From Platynereis dumerilii (lineage: Eukaryota; Annelida; Polychaeta; Phyllodocida; Nereididae), in contig JAPTHN010000143.1 of assembly GCA_026936325.1 (NCBI GenBank), positions 124,001 to 188,000 of the forward strand: a stretch of DNA of 64,000 bases, in the 5' to 3' direction. Positions within the stretch are counted from its first letter, which is position 1; every line of letters begins with the position of its first letter. The notes below the pieces were generated by a model. That model saw nothing but the letters and a program-made list of their open reading frames with translations. It did not search any database and was not told the DNA's origin. The translations under genes were made by a program, and so were the position numbers. Below are positions 22,801 to 32,795 of the stretch, one piece after another.

Positions 22801-25800
22801 CCTCTGCAGCACCTTAGCGGGCTATATCAAGACAGTCGATCGCCGTATGATGATGAGATGAGAAGACTGTGAGTCTGGTACATACACTATTAATTCAGGG
22901 ATGCCCAGGGTCTTTCAGTTTCCCAGCATAGAACACTGGATACAACCCGCCTCCATTTAATGTCCCATGGGCACGGACTAAATTGAGTTCCGGGGTGGGA
23001 TTCAAACCCACGCCCTAAAAGTGGTTGTGAAAACAAGCAATCTTAACCATTAGGCCACAGAGGAACTCCTATCGAATGTTGGCAACGATATAGAGCCCTA
23101 TAAGTTACAGATTGGATACAATGTATGATGAGAAGGATAAGATAGATGAGATCAGATGTGATAGATGGATCAAGATAAGATAGGATGATATAAGACGAGA
23201 TAGATGAATGAATTAAGGTGAGAAAGATAAGAGAAGATAAGATATGTAAGATAAATTAATTTAGATAGGGCAAGCTGATGTGAGATGAGATGAGATATGA
23301 GAATGTAAGATGAGCTGAGATGAGATGTATGAAGAAAAGATAACATTAAGACTGAAATATAAAATAAAAACAGTATAATATAGTATGCTCCCTAGGATGA
23401 GTTGCGAACATCGATGGTTGAGGAATTTCATCAGAAGGGACAGTCTAGGGTTAAAGATTTGCATTCGTTTAATTTAACATTGGAATATCATTGGATTTAC
23501 CTAGCCATGGCTGAGGCTAAGCGAATATGAAGCCACTTGGTCCACAAAATCTTCTAAACATTTTGCACATGTATAGAAAAAAGAATTTGTTATAAATAAC
23601 TTTGATATTTACTTGAAAAAACATATCGGCCTTGTCTGACGGTGTCATTTGTTGACTCATTTGTCGACTCGTCTGGTCTGACGTCCGCAACCCCACAAAA
23701 TCTGCTATTCATTATTTGTACAGTCTCTGAATCAAGTTGCCCTGAAAAGAATCAAACAATTATTAAATCTATGGAAGTAAAAACCCTCCTTGGTTACAAA
23801 TGACTAATGCATCGATTAGGATTTAACATTGCTTATTGTACATCTATTTATTGACGTTTAAGTATTTACTTAAAATTCTTGCAAGACCGAATGACAAACT
23901 TAAAAAATAAAAATAAAACAATATGAAAAGTTATTTTTGGCATGCATCTTGTAATTTGATTGTTTTGCAAGGCAGGGGGAGCATTCAAGTTGTCAAAAAA
24001 TCACAAATTAAAGAAAAAGTCAAAAGCAAAGTTTGCATCAGGTTTACGATTGTGTGATAGGCCTACTACCATATTAAGGGGCCGGCCAGGTGATCTATAG
24101 GGGGGGGGCTATGGCTTTTTGGTGAAAAAAAGTTTGTTTCCCACTTGACACTGAAAAAAGAAAGTTTGGTAAGCACATGTATGAAAGAAAAAAAGAGTTT
24201 GTTTCCACTTGTAGCTAGGGTACCGCAATGTTAAAATTGCGAAAAACAAGTTGGTTGCGCTTCGGTGTACAAAAAAAAATTTGTTCGTCGACACTTTGTG
24301 CACGAAAAAAAAAGTTCTTTCTGGGGGTAAAAGCCAACTATCGTTTGGTCGGCCCCTAACTGAATAGGATAGTACCCACTCACATTGGGGGCAACCCCCC
24401 TAACAACAATTTGCCAATAAATAATTATGCAATAATGTTTTTTTGGATTTTTATTTTTTTACATTTAATTTATTGAAAACAACGTTTTTCTTAGTTTTTT
24501 TTTTCCGAATTTTCGTTTTCGATTTTTTTTCCTACCTGTTTTAAAAGTCATAAACTCATAATCTCATTATTGCCCTGCGAAACTGTGCATTAATGGAGAA
24601 ACTGTGCATTAATGGTAGCCACCTGGTTGAATGTGTCACAAACTCATTAATGCCCTGCAAAACCGTGCATTAATGATTAACACCCTGTGCTTCATGAAAT
24701 ACCATCAGTTAACATGGGAGATTGTTAACGTTAATGGCCAACTTAATTGCTCTGCAGAATAATAATAATATATGATGTTGTATTTCTTTCTGTCACTTAA
24801 AATAAAGCCAAGGGCAGGGACTTTAGGCCCATTGACTTATATTGCTACAGGGCCCGAAGTGGCGCCAGTCTTCTCCAGGCTGTCCATCCTTGGTTACCGT
24901 ATATATTTTATTAGACGCCCATTCCTAAATGGACGCCCATCCCCCTCCATCTAGAATTGATTTTAATCAAAATTCGACCAAAATAAGACCTCATCCAAAT
25001 TTTTTTAATGCAAAACAATACCTATATTTTGTCAACTCCCCCATTCTCGCCCACTTCTGGCTGCTTACGCATGCCACCAGAAGTCGCACAACACTGAAGG
25101 CCCTCTGGAGGATGCTGGCTGTATGAAACATTTTAAAATAAACAAGGTTTTGCTGAGATCATGAAATTATTTCGACTAGTATTAATGGCCCAGCTCTTCA
25201 TTACATCTGCCCACTGGGCGTCTAATACAGAAAAATACGGTATTTGCTAAGGTCCAGGATCCAAAGTTGTCAGCTGGGATCCAATGTTTGGCATCCAACA
25301 GATGAAATTTGCAGTCAGGTAATGAGAGAGCAGTTGAGGTGGCTGGCTGGGAAAAATATATTTATATCAGCTGGCTTGGTGGTGCTGAATGACGCTTGGG
25401 CAGGCTGGCAACCCAGCTGGCAGCATAACAGATATTTTCTCCCAGTTGCATAGAAAAATGAGTCTAAATGTCATAAAAGGTGTGCAACCAGGAGCTTACA
25501 CTGATATGGGCATTATAATAAGACACGGTCTTGAGGTGCCCCTGTATTCATTTGTCTGTTTGTGGGGCTACACAATTGTCTATCTTTCGATCTATTTCTT
25601 GATTATCTATCAAATTGTCCATTCATCTGTTTATCTATCTATCTATCTATTTATCTATCTATTTATCTATCTATCTATTTTACCTGTTTCCGGCAGATGA
25701 TTGAATTTTTGATACGCTTTGACACTTTCAGTCAATTCATCTGCCGTTGCTTGCTCTCTCCCCTGCAGTCGCAGCCATCCAATTTTAAGCAAAAAATCCT

Positions 25801-28800
25801 GAAAGGAAACAATACAATAATAAATAAAAGAACCAATTTTAAAATACAATCAATTATGTTAGGGGGTAACCATTAGAAGTGCGGGGGAAGGATTCAGAGT
25901 TTTCTTTTTAAATAAAATAATTTCTTGCCCATTTTGTTCTATCTTGGCAGTCTTGAAAAAAGCATTTTTTCTCACGGGCAAAACCCATGTCTACCCAGTT
26001 TCTATCTACGAAATGTCTGCCAAAGATTCTTTTCCATTGTCCAGTTAGTGTAGATTCTGAATTCCAAAGCTCAAGGTTGAGTATTACGTGATTTATTGAG
26101 CAAAGAATTTAGAACTTTGTGGTGAAAACGATGCCTAAAAACTGGGTCAAATCAAGCAATTTTCAAACCTTCGCCAAATTATGAAAAATTGACCAATTGA
26201 ACTGAAATTTTAAGGAAGTTCATCCTTTGAGACCTCAAACAACATATACATTTTTCAGCCAATTCGCAGATGGGGTGGTGGAAATTTTTTTTGAAAATCT
26301 GATGATCTGACACGAAATGACCCAATGGCATGTGACACAAATATGTGAATAAAATTAATAAAGTTCTCATTGTTAACATCTTGAACACTTGCAAATTAAA
26401 AAAATGGGATTGTATAGAAATTTGTTTTTTAAATTATTTCACATTGAAAAATAATAACCTTTTTTCGGCATCTTTGGCATCGGCATAATGGAGGCACACA
26501 TTATTTACGTGGTATCTATATTTGTTGTTTTAAAGGATACTACAGCAGCCATAGTATACAGCTAGTACAGCTAATCAATTTATTATGTGGAAAGAATGGA
26601 CTGTCGTACTATAAAAATTGTACTTTGTGAGTCATCATGAATTGTGCTGCTGATTTGTCATAATCAAAGCATCAGTTTAAATGCCACTTTAGTTTCATCA
26701 GACTTTTTTTTTAGCTTAATTAATACTTAATACTTATATATACTGATCTCTTAGAACCTAGCTACCCCCAAATTTTACGGAAGATATTGACTGCAGGGGT
26801 TTGGACAACCGCTCCATTTATTGTTACATACTTAAAGTAATTCCCAAGCGAAAGATGTTTTTAGAATAACAAGAAGTTACGAAGAATGCTCTAATAATTC
26901 TGTCTGCTCCAATAATTATGACCTCACATCTTACAAGTGTTGCCAAATTTGCTATTGTGTAACAACAGGACATGATATTCTCAGGTTACAAATTAGGATG
27001 TTCCATTTAATTTCACCTGCAATTTGACAATTTTGCAATAACAGCAATAAACTTAACATCAATATATAGTGGTAAAAATAGCAAAATTGTTGTACCCCTG
27101 TCTTATCATGTACAATACACACTTCCTCATATTCTGAAAGTAGGCCACACCAAAATAATATCCAAACATGACCATAGTTATGAAACAAATTTTAGCATTA
27201 CATCTATAGTTCCATATACAATCATTGTCATTTTGGAAGTCATTTAATGTACAAGGCCAAGGCACATAGGCCTTACAAAGTGAACACTATGTTGCCAATC
27301 GGTGGAGGGCTCCAAAACGTGACCACAACGTGAATGCAAATTACGTAATGTTAAGATTTTTTCACAACATTGCCACAATGTTGCATGCTAATGTCATATT
27401 TTGCTCTCACTTCACAACATGGTGACTATATCATTTCTACCATACAATTCTATTCAATAATTGTAATTTACCAAAATTGTTTCATTGTCACAACGTTGCC
27501 GCACACTGGTGAGCCCATTAGGATGTTGATCCAGTTAATCGTGCTGCACCATCATACACTCTTAGCATTATTCAACTTTTAAAAGGTTCCAACAGCAAAC
27601 AAAAACAACACTTAGACGATCTAGCTGCACTGAACTCCCACAATGGAACCCCTTTCTCTCAAGTTGGGAGCATAGGGTCCTATCATGGGGCCTTCCCAAC
27701 AGTATTGAACCTTTTCAATTCAGTTGAACCCTTAAAAAAATGTAGAACCTTTCTTCGGATGTGGGTTCTTTATATATACCATCAAGAACCTTTTGCGTTA
27801 AGAGTGTATGACTTGCAAACATTTTCCAATGCAAGAATGTGCAGTTGGTGAGTGCCTCGGTTAGTAATTAAGACATGATAAACAAATTATTAGTCGTTTT
27901 GGTCCCAGAAAATATTGATATAGCCTTTTAGATTTTTAGCTCTAGAGGGCATTCCAAAACTGCCTGCACTTCGGTTTCTGAACCAAGATCTTGCTTCATA
28001 TTTTTGTAAGTATATTAGCCAGATGAGGAAAAGATAGTACCGTACTGCTAAGCAGATAGTTGTGCTCTGGATCTGAGACAGGGGCGTAGATCCTGGGGGG
28101 GGGGGGATGGGGGGATGCATCCCCCCCTAGGATGAACCTGGGGGGGGGGGTTGATCATATGATTATTCCCCCCTAGAATCTCAAGCATAACAACTTAGTA
28201 TTGACAATTATTAGTTATATTTAGTTGTTTTTTCCAATATACCAATTGGAATATACAGGCAACAGATCTGTGTCTCAGAACTTATCTTAGATAATGTCAA
28301 ATATATTGGCTTCGTGTGCTTCCAAGTCCCCGACGCGCGACGTTCGGCCCATTGGACCACGCCCGAAGTTGCGTTCGCCGAAATCATCCCCCCTACCAAA
28401 ACGAAAAATCTACGCCCCTGATGTGAGATGCTGTCTGCAAAAATGGCACGGTTTTTAAGGTTTAACGCCACCATTCATGGACCACACATAATTTGCAGAA
28501 TCACAGGCATCTACTCTTTCTCATAAATATGGAATATAGGCAGTTGTCAAAAAGTGGTCACATCAACATTGTAGCAATGTTGTGACAATGTCACAATGTT
28601 TGTCAAAATTACATAGAATTGAATGGTAGAAATGATGTTGCCACAACGTTGCGAAACAACATCAAAGAAACGACATTAGCATGCGACGTTGTGGCAACGT
28701 TTTGACAAAACTTTAATGTCGTATTCATATTGTCGCAACGTAATTTCTACCATACATTTCTATGTGACCAACAGAGAAGCCCTCCTCCAATTAGCAATGC

Positions 28801-31800
28801 TGTGTTTATGTTATGTACCCTTTCATGTTTTAAGTCTATTCAACCAAGGACTTGAGAGTGGGAGTCAGAGTAAGGAGTCATGCAGTCAAAGATTTTCAGG
28901 TGGAGTCAGAGTCGAAGTTGAAAATGAATCTGAAGACTACAAAAAAAAAGTTCAAAATGAAATGTGATAAACAAGTCAATAGGCAGACAGGAAATAGTCA
29001 CAGCTGAATGATTTTTGGCACCAAGACACAAGTTGATCTAAGGATCAATACTATATATATCTTGCTTTGTTAAAAAAAAATTCTTTGCAAAATCAAAAGC
29101 CAAAATCAAGTGGTGCATGTCTTTTGCTGGTGGGTGTATACATGATAAATAAAATTGTAAGAACATTTTACATCAAGCTGTGAATGCACTATAATGTACA
29201 GATCTACATATAATGTGTAAATTTGACATACATTTAGCAATTTGCTTGTTACATTCTGGTGCACTTAAATAGATGTCAGACAGTATATTATATATATATA
29301 TATATCTAGGTAATCATGGTATAATGTAGAATTCATGATATGATATCATCATGGGTGATTTCAATGCAAACATATCGTATTACTACAGTAGATGAACATA
29401 GATGAATAGCACATTCAGTAATGTTCTATATATTTGGCATGTAAATTTGGCAAATATATAGATCTTCATTTATGATATTCCAGCTGGGTCTATATGGTAT
29501 AGCTATCAAGGAGATGCCAAAGCTTAGTACCAATTTTACTAATATCAGGCCAAAATGATATGTTTATAGGCTTACAAGGTATATAAAATAATTTCTTATT
29601 TCTAAATGATATCTCTACCAAACAATAACCAGCGAATGGGAAATGAGTGACTAACGCTGAAACAATATTGTGAAAATCAAATTTTTCTGCAATTTCTTAT
29701 TGCTGAAAACAATTCAACACCACCGCCACATATATTCAAGTAGCTATACACTATATTGCATGTGTAGTTCCAAATTCTGACGATTTCTCTATGCCAAGCT
29801 AAAAACCTCCTGATGTGTGTAGGGGGAACGGGGGCACATTGGGACGCTTATAACGTCTACTAATTTTGCTCAATGCTGAAAGCACTGAAGAACTCAGAAG
29901 TTTGCATGAATATCACCAATACCATTCAGCTTAAATGCAAGCATAATAAACTAGACTTCACATCCCCTTTTGCAGCCAGAGAGCAAAATGTGAGTCGAAA
30001 AAATGACTGTCCCAATGAGCCCCGCGGGGCACATTGGGACATCAGCCGGGGCACATTGGGACATCAATTGAAAAATCATTTTAACACTCCATGTGCAATA
30101 GATATCACATATAAGTAGTGCGCAAGACAATATACAGTGCATTAACACCTTGTAGTGCCAATAGTTCCTAACTTTAAACAGTTTTAAACATTTAACATAA
30201 ACTGTCCTGGGTACGGACATCTATGTAAGTAACACACAGTGCTTTGCGACACATTTGTTCACAGAGCATGGTAATCCACTATACCTCTATTCACTGTGGC
30301 CTAAACACCTGTTGTGTGCTGTCCCAGGTCATTCAGTTGCCTTGGACACTTAAATTCTGCCATATTAAGTGCGTCCCAATGTGCCCCAAATTCACTGTCC
30401 CAATGAGCCCCGATATGACTTTTACACCAAAATGCTAATTTCTCAGACACCAGTGAGTGTGTTTATACGGATAGCAATTTATGACTGTTCGTTAGGATAT
30501 ATAAATTCATACAAGCACTGAGAAAGCTTCATTGTTCATGGTTTGTCCACAGAATGGTTTGAATTGAACCTGTCCATATTTACTTCAGTAGTAGTAAAAA
30601 CAAACTTTTGCTCGCCATACTTCTGCATGTGGCTGTAATTTGTCTATAAAACCATGGAAACATCAGGATGTGAAATTACAAGATATGATGGCACTGCCAT
30701 ATCATATACCTTGCCAGGATCCAAGAAAACCCCACTGTCCCACAGTGCCCCGCGTCCCAATGTGCCCCCGTTCCCCCTATTCTTTATTACTGCCAGTCAA
30801 TTTGTTATAGAGAAATATATATTATATATCTTTCTCTCTGCAAGAATCAGACTCATAAGTCATTGGTTTGTCAGACATGCAACTTAAGTCTCCGGAAATT
30901 ATAGTGCTATTGAAACTAATGCTTAGATCATGACAAATTGTCACTATGATGACTCAAAAAGTGCACATTTCACAGTGCAACAAATTCCACTTTTTCTGCA
31001 TGTCAAATTGACTGGCTGTAATGCAATACGATTTGATAATCTTAAGCATGATGTTATATCTTTTATGCACATCCAAAGTAAATGTACGTGGGGGAAAAGG
31101 TATGTATTCTTATCAGGCTTTTGACTATTGTCACAGTCTGTAAGGCATGAGATATACAGATCTATCTTCTTCTTTTTTACTCCAAGCATGTTTCATGTTT
31201 CGCAGTACATTTATCTTATTTTAATGTCGAACAGGTTATTCGTGCAAGAGGAAGTAAAATTTGAGATAACAAAAGGCTGTTCTTTGTAGAATGAAGTTTT
31301 GGTGTTGCTCCTGTTTATATGAACATTGTCTGTAACAGCATTCCATGACAGAGTAGGAAGGGGCATGCAGCCCCCCTTAACTTCGAGGTGCTATTTGACC
31401 TACTTTTTATGGGTAATTATTTGAATGCTTATGCTATCAGGAAGGGATCACTTGACTCTACTTATAACTAGTGAAACAAATGTCTACCAATTTTAATAAA
31501 GGAGTAACGGCCATTTTTGTAAAAAATTGAAAATGACCTTCTTACCCCACCCATTGGGCAAGTAGCCCCCCCCCCCATTATATTCCTATGGCAATTTATT
31601 TTTGTGCGCATTCAGCTTGAAAGTTATTTCTTGGGCTTCTTCTATCATTTTTAGGCATTCTATTCACTTTCTCTGAATTTTAGAATGATCTTGTTCATAC
31701 ATTTATTTTTAAATATTTTTTCCTCTGTTTCAATTGCAGCCAATTTTTTTCTATTTAAAATTAGCTATTCTATCAAGATTTGAGGTAAAATACACATTAT

Positions 31801-32795
31801 TGAATGGCTGCTGAAGCAGTTTCGAAGCCCCAGTAAAGGGAGCCTCATGTCACATACCATGATTGTGGGGCCTCTCGCCCCAAACGCTTGTTGCCCCAAA
31901 CCCTTGTAAACAAGGGCCAATACGGAAAATCAGCTGCCCTCAAAATTTTGCTAATGCTCTAATGAACGGCCCTGCAAGTGGATAATAATCAAAGTTACAA
32001 AAACCATGCACATTTTTTTGTTTCTTTAATTTCTGCTATGGTTTGGTGCTCTCTGCCCTGAACATTTGTGACGTCACCTAAAAGGCATCTAGCTTCAATC
32101 CTATCAATAAAAAAACACACCAAAAATTTAAGTTTAGATGTAACCCAGTGGGGGCCTCTCACCTAACCCTGGCTTCTTGCCCCGCGATACTCTATAGGAT
32201 AAGGTTGTCCAAATTTCATGCAAAAAACTAAAATCCCAGATATTCAAACTTAAAAAGCAATGACCACATTGGTACGATGATAATCATGTAGTATGCAAAT
32301 TCTGGCTCATTCTATTATGTTTAAAAGGTTTCACAAAGACATTGAATATCACCATTTTAACTCCCCATTTGTGAAGAAATTGGTCAATTACCCAAACTTT
32401 TTGAAATGAAAAACTTTTTGCATGCATTGTCCTGAGAGCTGGTTGAGTAAACTTTAAAGTAAATAGTTCAACAAAAATGAGTCCCCCTTTGGATAAACTT
32501 GGATATCTGAGATATTCAGTAGCTGATTTTTGTGAAAGTTGGCTGAATTATAGCCTCATATATCGACCTTACATGTGTGTATTTAGAGCTCAGTGGCATT
32601 ATTCAGAAAATAGGTGATAAATACAAGATATGTTACCTATGTATATCACTTTAAATAATAAATCTAATTTCGACTTACCTGAAGGTCCATTCGAAGTTCT
32701 GTTGAATGGGCTACTCCTATACTTTTCCCTGAGATTTTCACATTGAGCAGTCCCAAGAGCAGAATGTAGAAGTAGTGTCCTGGTAAAAACCTCAT
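17578..32795 (-). CDS. secreted matrix metalloproteinase, whole gene (7 to 8 exons)
   Basis: Zinc endopeptidase of the MMP (matrixin) family, expected to act outside the cell on matrix or surface proteins. Exons at 32679-32795, 25684-25798, 23613-23741, 21398-21498, 21023-21096, 19023-19186 and 17682-17840 join in consistent phase with acceptor AG and donor GT at every junction. Order: signal peptide, PG-binding-like prodomain (LTESVKAYQKFNHLPETG), cysteine switch (RFCGVADV, where PRCGVPD is usual), then a catalytic domain with HNGGDNTPFD, GHAFYPGN, GDMHI, zinc site HEIGHSLGLDH and Met-turn AVMYPS. These exons give 286 codons. A short last exon (17578-17618) would end the protein at 299 residues without hemopexin repeats, like matrilysin-type MMPs; hemopexin exons outside my recognition remain possible. 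No furin site (RxKR) is seen between prodomain and catalytic domain. Intron 1 is about 6.9 kb and full of repeats. Confidence 0.9.
17682..17840 (-). CDS. MMP exon 7: catalytic zinc site
   Basis: Encodes ASDLMFVVVHEIGHSLGLDH followed by the Met-turn SAVMYPS and ending GIQFPYG. The three histidines and glutamate of HExxHxxGxxH are intact. Acceptor TTTTTGTAG; donor GTAAGTATT. Confidence 0.92.
17841..19022. other. MMP intron 6
   Basis: No recognisable element. A 75-codon minus-strand open frame (18240-18467) has no identified domain and lacks evidence for being an exon. Confidence 0.5.
19023..19186 (-). CDS. MMP exon 6: structural zinc/calcium region
   Basis: Encodes PNTAGYHNGGDNTPFDSMD, GHAFYPGNLPLDGDMHINMN and AYYISTMGQYNAF. 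The histidine and aspartate ligands of the structural zinc (HxGGD, GHAF, GDMH) are in the places usual for MMPs. Acceptor CTAATAAG; donor GTAAGTC. Confidence 0.92.
19765..20010 (+). repeat. GATA/GATT/GTAG microsatellite (MMP intron 5)
   Basis: Runs of GATA, then GATT, then interrupted AGATAGGT units. Simple tetranucleotide-derived repeat; long open frames on the minus strand come from the repeat. Confidence 0.9.
20650..20902 (+). repeat. 21-bp minisatellite, about 12 copies (MMP intron 5)
   Basis: Unit GCAAGACTAGCCACAGGTGG (plus G), seven codons long, so frames stay open (ARLATGG). Just right of it lies GGCTATGCCACTG (20928-20940), which resembles the tip of a CAGTGGCATAGCC-type DNA element. 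The array may therefore have grown inside such an element. Confidence 0.85.
21023..21096 (-). CDS. MMP exon 5
   Basis: Encodes EWANPTNINIEETSGSAEID followed by VRFV, the catalytic-domain strand between the first helix and the structural zinc site. Donor GTAAGTC; acceptor TTTCACAG. Phase 0 in, 2 out. Confidence 0.9.
21398..21498 (-). CDS. MMP exon 4: start of catalytic domain
   Basis: Encodes NRKWLASTLRWKLVESSGPF then NHDDLRTLMTRAVF. The KW..xxLRWKL start of the catalytic domain and the first helix correspond to the usual MMP layout. Acceptor CCACACAG; donor GTAAGTG. Confidence 0.9.
21560..22330 (+). repeat. GATAA/GATGA pentanucleotide array (MMP intron 3)
   Basis: About 770 bp of near-continuous AGATA and AGATG pentamers with higher-order blocks. 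The plus strand is almost pyrimidine-poor, so the MMP pre-mRNA would carry a long UCUUAUC tract. A 221-codon minus-strand frame (SYLIL repeats) is due to the repeat. Confidence 0.95.
22775..23069 (-). mobile_element. tRNA-derived SINE with 14-bp target duplication
   Basis: On the minus strand the element starts GGAGTTCCTCTGTGGCCTAA, with an A-box-like TGGCCTAATGG and a B-box-like GGTTTGAATCC, as in pol III-transcribed tRNA genes, and ends in a CAAACAAACAAAC tail. It is flanked by perfect 14-bp repeats TATCGAATGTTGGC at 22761-22774 and 23070-23083. This structure is diagnostic of a SINE. It lies in MMP intron 3 in the sense orientation of the gene. Confidence 0.92.
23613..23741 (-). CDS. MMP exon 3: cysteine switch
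   Basis: Encodes QLDSETVQIMNSRFCGVADV and ends RQGRYVFS. The motif holds the unpaired cysteine expected to ligate the catalytic zinc in the zymogen, but reads RFCGVAD where PRCGVPD is usual. Acceptor TCTTTTCAG; donor GTAAATATC. Confidence 0.9.
24078..24356 (+). mobile_element. MITE with GGGGCCGACCAGATGAT-type ends, TAA-flanked (copy 1)
   Basis: The ends GGGGCCGGCCAGGTGAT and, inverted, ATCGTTTGGTCGGCCCC are flanked by TAA (24075-24077, 24357-24359). The interior has repeated blocks of the AAAAGTTTGTTT type. An inverted relative lies at 40903-41201. A TAA/TTA duplication fits PIF/Harbinger-derived MITEs. It lies in MMP intron 2. Confidence 0.8.
24895..25251. mobile_element. TIR element with TACCGTAT...TTAGACGCCC ends
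   Basis: The left end TACCGTATATATTTTATTAG is inverted at the right near 25219-25251 (GGGCGTCTAATACAG, then ATACGGTA). About 360 bp and non-coding, in MMP intron 2. The target duplication is not clear. Confidence 0.6.
25628..25682 (+). repeat. TCTA microsatellite
   Basis: TATCTATCTATCTATTTATC units directly abut the donor side of MMP exon 2 (the exon ends at 25684), so on the transcript the donor GTAAAATAGATAG runs straight into the repeat. Confidence 0.85.
25684..25798 (-). CDS. MMP exon 2: prodomain
   Basis: Encodes DFLLKIGWLRLQGREQATAD then ELTESVKAYQKFNHLPET, the PG-binding-like helical part of the MMP prodomain. Acceptor TTTCCTTTCAG; donor GTAAAATAG. Phase 0 in, 1 out, matching exon 3. 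Confidence 0.92.
26490..26720 (+). repeat. dispersed repeat, CGGCATAATGGAG type (copy 1)
   Basis: Shares GGCATAATGGAGGCACACAT, AAAGAATGGACTGT and TGATTTGTCATAATC blocks with copies near 34640-34890 and 37400-37980. This copy keeps an uninterrupted TTGTTTTAAAGG at the place where the 37-kb copy carries an insertion. It lies in MMP intron 1. Confidence 0.65.
27245..27545 (-). repeat. ACGTTG-rich dispersed element (copy 1, inverted)
   Basis: The reverse complement matches the elements near 28540-28815 and 52815-53100, including the block around TTGCTAATTGGTGGAGGGCT and the short palindromes built on AACGTTG. Ends were not fixed. Confidence 0.6.
27557..27806 (+). mobile_element. MITE, CACTCTTAAC ends, TA-flanked
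   Basis: The ends CACTCTTAGC and TTGCGTTAAGAGTG are flanked by TA on both sides. The left inner part is shortened relative to the copies at 11.2 and 13.5 kb. It lies in MMP intron 1. Confidence 0.8.
28079..28420. mobile_element. hAT-like MITE, CAGGGGCGTAGAT ends
   Basis: The TIRs CAGGGGCGTAGAT and ATCTACGCCCCTG are bordered by ATCTGAGA on the left and ATGTGAGA on the right, an 8-bp target duplication with one mismatch. The 8-bp size and CAGGGGCG tip fit hAT-derived MITEs. The interior has G-runs around GGATGCATCC. Confidence 0.75.
28540..28815 (+). repeat. ACGTTG-rich dispersed element (copy 2)
   Basis: Carries several short palindromes such as ACGTTGTGGCAACGT (28685-28700 region) and the shared right part TTTCTATGTGACCAACAGAG. 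It is related to the copies at 27.3 kb (inverted) and 52.9 kb. Confidence 0.6.
28955..29145 (+). repeat. dispersed repeat, inverted relative at 60035-60225
   Basis: The block containing TGATAAACAAGTCAATAGGC, GTCACAGCTGAATGATTTTT and GATCTAAGGATCAATACTAT matches the reverse complement of 60035-60225. No coding content. Confidence 0.6.
29146..29819. other. part of MMP intron 1, no gene
   Basis: Contains a short TA dinucleotide run near 29288-29305. Nothing else recognised. Confidence 0.4.
29822..30777. mobile_element. TIR DNA element, TA-flanked, GGGGCACATTGGGAC motif
   Basis: The left tip GGGGGAACGGGGGCACATTG is exactly inverted at the right (CAATGTGCCCCCGTTCCCCC), with TA on both sides. GGGGCACATTGGGAC or close variants also occur near 30012-30062 (two in tandem) and inverted near 30384-30412. 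Its 956 bp have no transposase frame. It is similar in design to the elements at 729-2371 and 41723-43229. It lies in MMP intron 1. Confidence 0.85.
30780..32439. other. part of MMP intron 1, no gene
   Basis: AT-rich with two C-rich stretches (31360-31580 and 31860-32180; for example GGGGCCTCTCGCCCC) that look like repeat tips, but no paired ends could be fixed. Confidence 0.4.
32440..32605 (-). repeat. inverted copy of sequence found upstream of exon 1 copies A and B
   Basis: The reverse complement matches 10590-10690 and 12850-12975 (blocks GTTGGCTGAATTATAGCCTC and ACATGTGTGT, and AAAGGGGGACTTATTTTTGT). Here it lies downstream of exon 1, while in A and B it lies upstream. It is therefore a mobile or dispersed repeat, not part of the ancestral promoter. 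Confidence 0.65.
32679..32795 (-). CDS. MMP exon 1: signal peptide
   Basis: Encodes MRFLPGHYFYILLLGLLNVK and continues to DLQ (39 codons) before donor GTAAGTCG. The hydrophobic core FYILLLGLLNV is a signal peptide. Phase 0 matches exon 2, and the sequence aligns fully with copies A and B at 10.1 and 12.4 kb, which supports the start codon. Confidence 0.88.

Noticed and set aside
23021-23068. Free-standing tRNA gene
   Set aside because: The A- and B-box-like sequences belong to a SINE with tail and target duplication. No complete cloverleaf with intact acceptor stem is seen.
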